A stretch of 46,169 nucleotides of DNA from Nitrospinaceae bacterium (GTDB lineage: Bacteria; Nitrospinota; Nitrospinia; Nitrospinales; Nitrospinaceae): contig JAHELC010000015.1 of NCBI GenBank assembly GCA_024644405.1, positions 1-46,169 on the forward strand, read 5' to 3'. Below are positions 8,123 to 15,694 of the stretch, in pieces. The position numbers and the translations under genes are program-made. The notes under the pieces were generated by a model that saw nothing but the letters and a program-made list of their open reading frames with translations, was not told the origin of the DNA and did no database searches. Each line of letters begins with the position of its first letter. The first letter of the stretch is position 1.

Positions 8123-8998
8123 TTAAATCAACGCGTACTGTTTGAGAATCGTCTTCAACTGCTCGACATGATCTTCAGACATGTGGGCCAGAGGCGCGCG
8201 CAACTCGTCGGATATTTTGCCCATCAATGCGAGAGCGGTCTTCACCGGCACCGGATTGGTTTCGATGAACATGGCGTCGTTCAGCACCATCAATTCATAA
8301 TGCAGTGCCTGGGCGCCATCCACATCGTGATGAGCGGCGCGTGCGCACATCAATGCCATTTTCTCCGGCACCAGGTTGGCGGAAACTGAAATCACGCCCT
8401 TGCCCCCGACTGCAAGAATGGGCCACAGCAAGCCATCATCTCCCGACAACAACGTAAAATCGTCGCCACACTGGTCGATCACCTCGCTGATCTGGCCGAG
8501 CGAACCCGACGCTTCTTTGATGCCGACGATGTTCTTTTGATCCTTGTGGAGTCGCGCTACCGTTTCCGGCAACATGTTGACCGAGGTGCGGCCCGGTACG
8601 TTGTACAGTATGATCGGCAGGTCGGTTTCCCTGGCGACCGCCATGAAATGCTCATACAGCCCCTGTTGGGACGGCTTATTGTAATACGGCGTGATCAACA
8701 ATGCGCCGTCGGCCCCCGCCTTCTGGGCAAACTGGGTCAACTCGATCGCTTCGCGGGTGGCGTTCGACCCGGTGCCCGCCAGCACGGGAATCTTGTCCTT
8801 GCACATCTCTACCGCGATGGAGATCACCTGATGGTGCTCTTCATTGGTCAGCGTGGCGGACTCGCCGGTGGTGCCGCACGGCACGATCCCGTTGGTTCCG
8901 TTCTCAATATGAAACTGGAGCAAATCGCGAAACGCCCGTTCATCCACTTGCCCGTTCTTGAACGGGGTGACGATGGCCACCAGAGATCCTTCAAACAT
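8123..8998 (-). CDS. dapA: 4-hydroxy-tetrahydrodipicolinate synthase
   Basis: 291 residues, full length. This TIM-barrel class I aldolase family member shows GSLVAIVTPF at the start, the CGTTGESATL loop, ITPYYNKPSQQG, the catalytic YNVPGR tyrosine (Tyr132) and the Schiff-base lysine Lys161 in GIKEASG. It condenses pyruvate with aspartate semialdehyde, the first committed step to diaminopimelate and lysine. It lies 20 bases downstream of dapF and is followed by dapB, forming a compact biosynthetic operon on the minus strand. Confidence 0.97.
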   Translation of the reverse strand: MFEGSLVAIVTPFKNGQVDERAFRDLLQFHIENGTNGIVPCGTTGESATLTNEEHHQVISIAVEMCKDKIPVLAGTGSNATREAIELTQFAQKAGADGALLITPYYNKPSQQGLYEHFMAVARETDLPIILYNVPGRTSVNMLPETVARLHKDQKNIVGIKEASGSLGQISEVIDQCGDDFTLLSGDDGLLWPILAVGGKGVISVSANLVPEKMALMCARAAHHDVDGAQALHYELMVLNDAMFIETNPVPVKTALALMGKISDELRAPLAHMSEDHVEQLKTILKQYALI

Positions 8999-9018
8999 GA
9001 GTGTCCTTTAACGGGTGA

Positions 9019-9837
9019 TTACAGTTCAACGATGTGGCCCTCAAACGTGATCTTGGTCAGCCCTTCGAGATAGACCACGGGCAGGGAACCGTTTGCGGGT
9101 TCGATATGGACTTTTAATATTTCACCGCCGCGTGTTTCCACGTTGACGGGTGATTCGATCTTGAATTTGTGCGAAGCAATGATCGCCGAGGCTACCACGC
9201 CGGTGCCGCAGGCCAGGGTTTCCCCTTCCACGCCGCGTTCGTAAGTGCGGACTTTGAGAGCCCCGCCGTTTTTCTTTTCAACCAGATCGACATTGGTGCC
9301 CGCCGGCGCGAATACGGAATGGTAGCGGATGCCACTCCCAATTTTCTGGATGTCTTCTCCATCCACATCCTCGGAAAATACGATGGCATGCGGCACCCCG
9401 GTGTTGATGCTGTCCACTTTATACTGCTGACCGTCGAACGCCACCTGCACATCGTTCTGCAAACTTTCCGGTCGGGTCAGCTTCACTTTCACTACAGGGC
9501 CGTTGACTTCCGCTTCAATGATGCCGGCGATTGTTTCAAAGGAATGGTTCTGCGGCGCGATGCCCTTTTCGAACGCGTAGCGGGCGACACAGCGGCCGCC
9601 GTTGCCGCACATCTCGGCGGAGGAGCCATCGGGATTGTAAAAATCCCACTTGTAGTCGGCTTGCTCGGAGTTCTCGATGAAAATCACCCCGTCGGCACCG
9701 ACCGAGTTTTTCTGCTGGCAGACCTTCCTGGCGAAATCCCGCTTCGTCTCCGGGTCCAGTACCGGCTCGCGATTGTCGATGATGACGAAATCGTTGCCGC
9801 TGCCGCTCATTTTTGTAAAGGGAATGCCCACAACCAC
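9019..9837 (-). CDS. dapF: diaminopimelate epimerase
   Basis: 272 residues. Both catalytic cysteines of this pyridoxal-phosphate-independent racemase are visible: Cys77 in AEMCGNGGRC and Cys210 in ETLACGTG. The start FTKMSGSGNDFV is typical of the family. The frame opens at GTG 9837; GTG 9831 or the ATG at 9810 are alternatives, and I see no strong ribosome-binding site to decide. The enzyme converts LL- to meso-diaminopimelate for peptidoglycan and lysine. It is the first gene of the minus-strand run dapF-dapA-dapB-MsrP-like-FGE-like. Confidence 0.96.
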   Translation of the reverse strand: MVVGIPFTKMSGSGNDFVIIDNREPVLDPETKRDFARKVCQQKNSVGADGVIFIENSEQADYKWDFYNPDGSSAEMCGNGGRCVARYAFEKGIAPQNHSFETIAGIIEAEVNGPVVKVKLTRPESLQNDVQVAFDGQQYKVDSINTGVPHAIVFSEDVDGEDIQKIGSGIRYHSVFAPAGTNVDLVEKKNGGALKVRTYERGVEGETLACGTGVVASAIIASHKFKIESPVNVETRGGEILKVHIEPANGSLPVVYLEGLTKITFEGHIVEL

Positions 9838-9910
9838 ACCATTTTAAAGGGATAACTTTAAATTAAGATGAAAAACCAAGGGATTGGATTCATCTCCGTC
9901 AACTGCGGCG

Positions 9911-9939
9911 ATTCTAACACAGGCCCGAAACCCGGTCAA
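9911..9939 (-). promoter_or_regulatory. sigma-70-type promoter of the dapF operon
   Basis: Read on the minus strand: TTGACC (complement of 9934-9939), a 17-base spacer and TAGAAT (complement of 9911-9916). Predicted start near 9904, about 67 bases before the dapF start codon. It fires away from the divergent TATAAT promoter at 9977-10006. Confidence 0.6.
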
Positions 9940-9976
9940 ACCCGTCCGCCCTAGCAAAACAAGGGTTTTCGCGTCA

Positions 9977-10006
9977 TTGGGGTGGCAATTAGAGAGCAGA
10001 TATAAT
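9977..10006 (+). promoter_or_regulatory. promoter for the 10.0-10.2 kb RNA candidate
   Basis: TTGGGG (9977-9982), an 18-base spacer and a perfect TATAAT (10001-10006) predict a start near 10013. What follows is hairpin-rich non-coding sequence rather than a close gene; the cupin gene begins about 270 bases later. Confidence 0.5.
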
Positions 10007-10009
10007 GCC

Positions 10010-10165
10010 CCTCCTGCCCGAGGTGTCGCCACCCCGGACAGGAGGAACTGGGAGGGCCCAACCTCTTGCGAGGCTGGGGGAGAATTCGCTCACCCTTTGA
10101 GTACTGCATGAGGAGAGAGACGGGCGAATTCTGTTGGGTAGTCGGGACACTTACTGACTCCTTAC
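10010..10165 (+). ncRNA. candidate structured RNA (6S-like rod possible)
   Basis: No coding frame; strong pairing. An outer helix AGGTGTC/GACACTT (about 10021-10027 with 10146-10152, one G-U pair) can enclose CCCAAC/GTTGGG (10057-10062 with 10133-10138), a small CCTC-TTGC-GAGG hairpin (10062-10073) and an 8-bp perfect stem GAATTCGC/GCGAATTC (10082-10089 with 10124-10131). A 5' stem CCTCCTG/CAGGAGG (10010-10016 with 10039-10045) competes with the outer helix. A long irregular rod with an internal bubble is the architecture of 6S RNA, but I do not recognise a sequence signature and I see no T-tract terminator at its 3' end. It could also be the untranslated leader of the cupin gene. Confidence 0.4.
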
Positions 10166-10283
10166 ATTAAAAAATCGCACACCGGATCGGCGTCGTCAAA
10201 ACTCTTTTAAAATTAAGGATTCAGGGTGACAGGGGTGTATTGCAGATTGGGATGGCGTTAAAATAAAGGCTGGAGGTGTGACC

Positions 10284-10685
10284 ATGTCCAAAAACAAACA
10301 AACCCAACTGGTTCGAGTGCGGCCCGACGAAGCATTCACGACCAAGCGCAACCTCAACTATTTTCCCGGCTTATCAGAGAAAACGGCAGGCACTACCGGC
10401 TTGTCCATGATGCTGGTGCGCATCCCACCCGGCGGCCAGGCGGAACCGCATTACCATGACGGATTCGAATCGGGGATCTATATCCTGGGGGGTAAGGTGG
10501 ACAACCGGTTCGGCGACGGGCTCAAGCAATCGGTCGTCACCGAGAAAGGCGATTTCCTGTTCATCCCGCCCGGCGTGCCGCATCAACCCCGAAACATGAG
10601 CGATACCGAACCGGCACTGGCCGTCGTCTCCCGCAACATCGCCAGCGAACAGGAACCGGTGGTGCTGTACGAGGTAAGGGAATAA
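10284..10685 (+). CDS. cupin-domain protein
   Basis: 133 residues from the ATG at 10284, chosen because GGAGGT (10272-10277) is six bases upstream; a GTG at 10278 would overlap it. It is a single small beta-barrel cupin: motif 1 is in PHYHDGFESGIYILGG (two His plus Glu as metal ligands) and motif 2 in GDFLFIPPGVPHQPRN (the last ligand His). The function is unknown; such small cupins act as isomerases, dioxygenase-like enzymes or sensors. It is convergent with the radical SAM gene on the minus strand, with 13 bases between the stops, so the two are not an operon. Confidence 0.8.
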   Translation: MSKNKQTQLVRVRPDEAFTTKRNLNYFPGLSEKTAGTTGLSMMLVRIPPGGQAEPHYHDGFESGIYILGGKVDNRFGDGLKQSVVTEKGDFLFIPPGVPHQPRNMSDTEPALAVVSRNIASEQEPVVLYEVRE

Positions 10686-10698
10686 AAGGAAGAAAAAA

Positions 10699-12516
10699 TC
10701 AAACCATGCCGACGGGGTTGTTGTAGACGGAGGGGCGTTGGTCGGGGCGGATATGGAGTTGGGTGAGTTCGTTGGTGCCGAAATGATCGATGTATAAAAA
10801 GATGTACTCGCGCACGGCGGTTCTGAGGTCCCACTTGCCGTCGTGGTTCTGCTCGAATTCCGAAAATACTTCCATGGCGTCCTGGATGCTCAACCCTTCA
10901 TCCACCGTAAAATAATAATCCAGCGCCAGGTCCCATTCCGGATTTTTGTAGGCGGACACGCCGAATTTTTCCGGTTCCATCGCCACCGGGCTGAACTTGC
11001 CCAGCACGAAAGTCATGAATCCGAGCGAGTGAATATTCTGGCGGTTGTCGTGCACGAACTGTTTGCTGTCTTCCGCCTCTTCCTGCGTCTCGCCGGGGAA
11101 CCCGAAAAATCCCATGATGTGGTTCCAGATGCCGTACTTCGCCGACATGGCCAGGTTGGTGCGGATGGCGTCGAGGTTGGTCGCCTTGTCCATCAGTTTC
11201 AGCACCCGGTCGTTGCCGGACTCGTAGCCGAAATGCAGGTACCGGCAGCCGGATTTCGCCGCGTCGTCCCATACCTCGTCGTCGAGCAGGGATTCTTCAA
11301 ACCGCATGTGGGTGGTCCAGGCGATGTCGATTTTGTTGTCTATGAGCGACCGGGAAAGCTTGCGGAACAGTGCCGGGGGATACGACTCGTCGGTAAAATG
11401 GAAATGCCGGTTGCCGTACTTATCCTGCAGGAACTTGATCTCCTCGGTGATCTGTGCGATCTGCTTGGTGCGGTAACCTTCGACGTAGCCCTGAAAATGG
11501 TCGCAGAAGGTGCACTTGCCCCAATAACAGCCGCGCGTCGCCAGGTACGGCAGGATCAGCTTCGGCACGAAATATTTTTCGAGCGGCAGGCCGTCGAAAT
11601 CCGGCGGCGGCAATTGGTCCATGTTCTCGGCGAACACTTCCTTGTTCTGCTGGATGGCGCCGGAGGCGTCCTTGTGGATGAGATTGGGCAGTGCCGACAA
11701 ATCCGTCTCACCCCGGCCCAGTGCATCGACCAGCTTAACAAATGCGCTTTCGCCTTCGTACAACACCGCCGTGTCGAACAGATCGAACAACCCCTTGCTT
11801 TCCTTGATGGCGTCGCGCAGGCGCGTCACGATGTTGCCGCCGATGGTGATGTGCGTTTTCGGGAACTTTTCCTTGATCATTTTGCAGAAGGTAAACGTCG
11901 AAATCAGCTGTTTCTGCTGGACGATGGAAATGCCGACCACGTCCGGCTTCTCCTTCTCCATGACCTCGGCGATGAGAAATTGGTACACGTCCCGGTACAC
12001 GTTGATCTGGTCGTCGTCCAGCGCCTCCAGGATCTCCGAGGACATGAACGGTTTGTAGATCAGGTCGGTTTCGATGGGGGGAAAGCAGAGTTGCGCCGGG
12101 TAATAACCGAGCGAGACCACTGCCATGGTTTCGTGGAGGCATTGCGTGGCCCATTCCAGTTTGTCAATCTCGTAGAAATCGTCGTTCCGGAGAATGCGCT
12201 TGGCCTCGGTCACGTCGTCGATCAGGCGGACGAACCGCTCCTCGGTGAGGGACTCCAACTGCTCCTTGAGGCCGGCTTCCTCTTCGGTCAATTCGTTGCG
12301 GTCGGCCACCACCTGCAGGTGCCTCAGCTCGAATCCGATGCGGCCCTGGACGTGGCGCAGAAACTTCCCGCTGAACATCAAGTCGTACATCTCGACGTTG
12401 ATATCCTTCTGGATCACTTCATGCCCTGCCGGCCGGAGCACCGAGGTCAGCGCCGGAAGGCTCAGATAGGGCTCCGAGGGTAGCCAGTCGGGGGGAAATA
12501 ACAGCAATATTTTCAT
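10699..12516 (-). CDS. B12-binding domain radical SAM protein
   Basis: 605 residues. The N-terminus MKILLLFPPDW and the long alpha/beta region up to about 300, including VVGISIVQQKQL and HITIGGNIVTRL, match the cobalamin-binding Rossmann domain of class B radical SAM enzymes, although the usual DxHxxG is not obvious. The radical SAM core starts at LPYLATRGCYWGKCTFCDH with cluster cysteines Cys330, Cys335 and Cys338, i.e. CX4CX2C rather than the common CX3CX2C. HFTDESYPP and GYESGNDRVLKLMDKATN are typical core strands and the S-adenosylmethionine-binding part. Members methylate or rearrange unreactive carbons, or make natural products; there is no adjacent biosynthetic gene to suggest a substrate. 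It is encoded alone on the minus strand, divergent from the NHL-repeat gene. Confidence 0.88.
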   Translation of the reverse strand: MKILLLFPPDWLPSEPYLSLPALTSVLRPAGHEVIQKDINVEMYDLMFSGKFLRHVQGRIGFELRHLQVVADRNELTEEEAGLKEQLESLTEERFVRLIDDVTEAKRILRNDDFYEIDKLEWATQCLHETMAVVSLGYYPAQLCFPPIETDLIYKPFMSSEILEALDDDQINVYRDVYQFLIAEVMEKEKPDVVGISIVQQKQLISTFTFCKMIKEKFPKTHITIGGNIVTRLRDAIKESKGLFDLFDTAVLYEGESAFVKLVDALGRGETDLSALPNLIHKDASGAIQQNKEVFAENMDQLPPPDFDGLPLEKYFVPKLILPYLATRGCYWGKCTFCDHFQGYVEGYRTKQIAQITEEIKFLQDKYGNRHFHFTDESYPPALFRKLSRSLIDNKIDIAWTTHMRFEESLLDDEVWDDAAKSGCRYLHFGYESGNDRVLKLMDKATNLDAIRTNLAMSAKYGIWNHIMGFFGFPGETQEEAEDSKQFVHDNRQNIHSLGFMTFVLGKFSPVAMEPEKFGVSAYKNPEWDLALDYYFTVDEGLSIQDAMEVFSEFEQNHDGKWDLRTAVREYIFLYIDHFGTNELTQLHIRPDQRPSVYNNPVGMV

Positions 12517-12882
12517 AGTGTTTCAATGAATCCGGGAAAAGCTGGGATTGATCGGCCTGGGTATCCTTCTCATCCCGGAAGTTGCGTGTTTTCAAGTGAG
12601 ATCATCATATCACTTTTGGAATTGTTGTCATAGAAATTACAGAGGCACCAAATTTTCAAAAGCCATTGACATCGAACCGAAGGTCCGTATAATTCGAAAA
12701 ATTCGAAAAATTCAAGGGTTAAGCAGCTTTTCCCCAAGTTGGGGAAATATTTATTAAAACCAAAAATTGCGGTTGCCAAAGGCCACCGAAAAAATGGTAA
12801 GCTGGCTCTTATCTCAGGACATTCAATCTTTTTGGTAACTCTAACAAAAAATAAACTTATGCATTCATATTCCCCGACACCC
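12517..12882. promoter_or_regulatory. divergent control region with operator-like palindrome
   Basis: This gap separates the minus-strand radical SAM gene from the plus-strand NHL-repeat gene. It holds a perfect interrupted palindrome, TTTCCCCAA-G-TTGGGGAAA (12729-12747), of a kind typical for dimeric regulator sites, and directly before it the short tandem pattern AATTCGAAA repeated around 12690-12712. The region is AT-rich relative to its flanks. I see no convincing -35/-10 pair and no gene in it; a frame reading through from a TTG at 12739 lacks a signal peptide start and is not used. Confidence 0.45.
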
Positions 12883-15045
12883 ATGAAACTCAAAATTTCG
12901 ATACTCCTGTGCCTCCTGCTGATTCCCTCTTGGGCATTGGCCGTCAATAAACCGATTAAAGCCACTACCGTTTCCATATCGCTGGTAGACGGCATGGCGG
13001 TGTCTCCCGACGGTGACATTTATATCGCCCGCCGCGCTCACAACGTGATCAGCCGGATTGATCAAAAGGGAATGTTGGTCAACGTAGTGGGCTCTGGCGC
13101 TTCCGGTTACTCCGGAGATGGCGGTCCCGCGACTCAGGCGGAAATGAATATTCCCGCCGGACTGACTTTTGACCGGCACGGCAACCTGTATATCGCCGAC
13201 CGGGCGAACCATCGCGTGCGCAAAGTCGACACGAAAGGCATCATCACCACAGTCGCCGGCAACGGCACCGCTGGATTCAGTGGAGACGGCGGTCCCGCGA
13301 CACAAGCCAGCCTCAACCTGCCCTCCGGCGTGGTGGTGGACCCCAAAGGCAACCTGTACATTGCCGACCGGTCAAACAACCGCGTGCGCAGGGTAAATAC
13401 CAGGGGCATCATCCAGACTTTTGCCGGCACCGGGAGCGACGGGTACCACGGTGACAACATGCCGGCCCTGAAGGCGACTCTCGACAAACCGTTCGGCCTC
13501 GCGCTTGACAAGGATAACAACCTGTACATCGCCGACCGCGGCAACAACCGGATCCGCAAAGTCGATTCTTCCGGTCTGATCAGCACCGTGGCGGGCGACG
13601 GCGGATTTTATTACATCGGCGACAACGGCCCCGCTTACCGGGCCAGCATTGCCGGTCCCACGGGTGTCGCGGTCGACGGCAAGGGCAATATCTATATTGC
13701 CGACCGCAGCAACAACCGGATCCGAATGGTCGACAAGCTGGGAATGATCCGCACGGTCATGGGTACCGGCCAGCAGGATTACAACGGCGATTCGGAACTG
13801 GCGCGGGAAACCAACCTGCACCTGCCCTTCGGCGTGGCATTGGATAAAAACGGCGACCTGCTGGTGATCGACCGCTCGCATTACCGCATCCGCAAACTCA
13901 TCATGAAAGGCAACAAAGTCACCACCCTGGCGGGGAACGGAGTCAAGCAATTTGCTGGAGACGGCGGCCCCGCGCAAGGCGCGAATCTGGAGTTTCCGCA
14001 CGGGATTGATGTGGACAGCAACGACAACGTGATCTTCGCGGACAAGGCTCATTACCGCATCCGAAAAATCACTCCCAAAGGCATTATTTCCACCATCGCG
14101 GGCACCGGAATTCGAGGAAACATCGGTGATGGGGGCCCTGCCCTAAAAGCCTCCGTGTATCCCATGCGCCTGCGGCTGAACCACAAGAACGAAATCTTTT
14201 TTATCAGTCCCAGCGGATTCGTCAGTCTGGTCCGCAAAGTGAACTCCAAAGGCATCATCAACGAATACATCACCACCGGGGATGCGGGGTACCAGAAAGC
14301 CGTGCTGGCCTCCGGATCGGGCGCCTCAACCAAATCTGAAATTACGGTGATCTCGCAGTTTTCCGATCTGGCGCTCGACAAAAAAGGAAATGTCTATCTG
14401 GCGGACCGGATCAATCACCAGATTCGAAAACTGTACCCCAATGGTAAGATCAAGACCATCGCCGGTACTGGAGAATCGAATTACTTCGGCGACGGCGGCC
14501 CGGCCACCAAAGCGGCGTTTCGGGATCCGGCGGCTATCACCCTGGATGATGCGGGCAACCTGTATGTTGCTGATGCGGCCAATAACATGATCCGCAAAAT
14601 TGACACCCAAGGCATCATCTCCACCATCGCCGGTAACGGCAAGCATAAAGACAGCGGCGACGGCGGCCCGGCATTGGAAGCAAGTTTGAGGTCGATCGAT
14701 TCCCTGGCGTTCAACCCGGATGGAGAACTGCATATCGTCGAAACCAACACCCATCATATCCGCAAGATCAAAAAGGATGGCACCATTGTCACGGTTGCCG
14801 GCCGGCCCGGGATCCAGGGAAATTTTGGAGACGGCGGACCCGCCACCCGGGCCATGCTCAAGCAACCGTCGGATATCGCGTTCGACTCCAAGGGCAACAT
14901 GTACATTACCGATATGGGAAACAACAGTATCCGTAAAGTCGACACGCAGGGGATCATCACCACCCTGGCAGGGGCCGGGATCTATAGTGCGGGCTGGGAT
15001 CCTGAAGGGGAACACACAGAAATTCTTTTCGGGAATTTCCCTTAA
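12883..15045 (+). CDS. exported NHL-repeat protein
   Basis: 720 residues starting at the ATG at 12883, which gives a clean signal peptide (MKLKISILLCLLLIPSWALA). The mature protein consists of about a dozen NHL repeats of roughly 55 residues. Each has a strand pair like GNLYIADRSNNRVRRV and a linker with GDGGPATQA. The repeats should close into one or two beta-propellers in the periplasm or outside the cell. Some repeats (for example around residues 425-490) are degenerate. NHL propellers bind proteins or peptides or carry peptidyl-alpha-amidating-lyase activity, but no catalytic residues can be assigned here. Another small exported protein follows 66 bases downstream. Confidence 0.88.
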   Translation: MKLKISILLCLLLIPSWALAVNKPIKATTVSISLVDGMAVSPDGDIYIARRAHNVISRIDQKGMLVNVVGSGASGYSGDGGPATQAEMNIPAGLTFDRHGNLYIADRANHRVRKVDTKGIITTVAGNGTAGFSGDGGPATQASLNLPSGVVVDPKGNLYIADRSNNRVRRVNTRGIIQTFAGTGSDGYHGDNMPALKATLDKPFGLALDKDNNLYIADRGNNRIRKVDSSGLISTVAGDGGFYYIGDNGPAYRASIAGPTGVAVDGKGNIYIADRSNNRIRMVDKLGMIRTVMGTGQQDYNGDSELARETNLHLPFGVALDKNGDLLVIDRSHYRIRKLIMKGNKVTTLAGNGVKQFAGDGGPAQGANLEFPHGIDVDSNDNVIFADKAHYRIRKITPKGIISTIAGTGIRGNIGDGGPALKASVYPMRLRLNHKNEIFFISPSGFVSLVRKVNSKGIINEYITTGDAGYQKAVLASGSGASTKSEITVISQFSDLALDKKGNVYLADRINHQIRKLYPNGKIKTIAGTGESNYFGDGGPATKAAFRDPAAITLDDAGNLYVADAANNMIRKIDTQGIISTIAGNGKHKDSGDGGPALEASLRSIDSLAFNPDGELHIVETNTHHIRKIKKDGTIVTVAGRPGIQGNFGDGGPATRAMLKQPSDIAFDSKGNMYITDMGNNSIRKVDTQGIITTLAGAGIYSAGWDPEGEHTEILFGNFP

Positions 15046-15111
15046 TAAACTCAAGCGACTTAATTTTGAAAACCATTTGAATGACATCATTTGAATTAAT
15101 GGAGAAGTTTC

Positions 15112-15621
15112 ATGTTGAATATAGCTAGAATCCTAACCACCCCGGTACTTCTGATGAGTTTGGCGTTTGCGCCGAATCTGTCTCTGGCCGGCGAAACGGA
15201 TGCACTGACCGATCTTTTAAAACAGGTGGACAAGCAGGTATGCCAATCCCCAAAAAAAATTATGGATTTTTATTCCAAGGACACGGTGATCATCTCCGAT
15301 GACAAGCGCGTTCTGCCCGAGCATCGTATCAAGGACTATGAAGTGATGATCGCCGAACTGCAGGGGATGAAATGCAACAACAAGCGCACCGTTCTCGCAG
15401 GCAACGTCGGGGAAAACCTGGGTTTCCTGCTGGTGGATGAATTGATCAGTGTGTCCTCTCTCCACAGCACCGACGAGCGCCAACACAGTGTCTGCACCTA
15501 CATATTTACCAAGAACGGCCGTCGGTGGAAAATCAAACAGGAGCATTGCTCCAGCCTGCCGGATTACAGTATTGTACCGGGAGATGATGCGTTATATTAT
15601 TTTCACAATCCGGTCTATTAG
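15112..15621 (+). CDS. exported SnoaL/DUF4440-like protein
   Basis: 169 residues with a signal peptide (cleavage near LSLA-GE, about residue 26). A GGAG ribosome-binding site precedes the ATG. The mature part, with ALTDLLKQVDKQVC, IMDFYSKDTVIISDD and a C-terminal sheet ending in FTKNGRRWKIKQEHCS, looks like the cone-shaped alpha/beta fold of the NTF2/SnoaL/DUF4440 group. Four cysteines in the mature part may form disulfides. The assignment is by pattern, not by a specific motif; the protein's job is unknown. It lies between the NHL-repeat gene and glgX. Confidence 0.5.
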   Translation: MLNIARILTTPVLLMSLAFAPNLSLAGETDALTDLLKQVDKQVCQSPKKIMDFYSKDTVIISDDKRVLPEHRIKDYEVMIAELQGMKCNNKRTVLAGNVGENLGFLLVDELISVSSLHSTDERQHSVCTYIFTKNGRRWKIKQEHCSSLPDYSIVPGDDALYYFHNPVY

Positions 15622-15694
15622 CAGAACGGGATACCCACCCGGGGTGGCAAACTGCCGCCGGCAATATTAAAACTTCGATTGGCGAAGTTAACTG

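Noticed and set aside
10843-12483. 546-codon open frame on the plus strand opposite the radical SAM gene
   Set aside because: It mirrors the codon structure of the minus-strand gene, has no recognisable domain and a composition rich in His/Val/Arg as expected from an antisense shadow.
12739-12882. Upstream TTG start for the NHL-repeat protein
   Set aside because: The extra 48 residues delay the signal peptide, and the TTG lies in the palindrome; the ATG at 12883 gives a normal signal peptide.
13100-14990. Regularly spaced DNA repeats suggesting a CRISPR-like array
   Set aside because: The period is about 165 bases, in frame, and encodes NHL protein repeats; there are no identical direct repeats with unique spacers.
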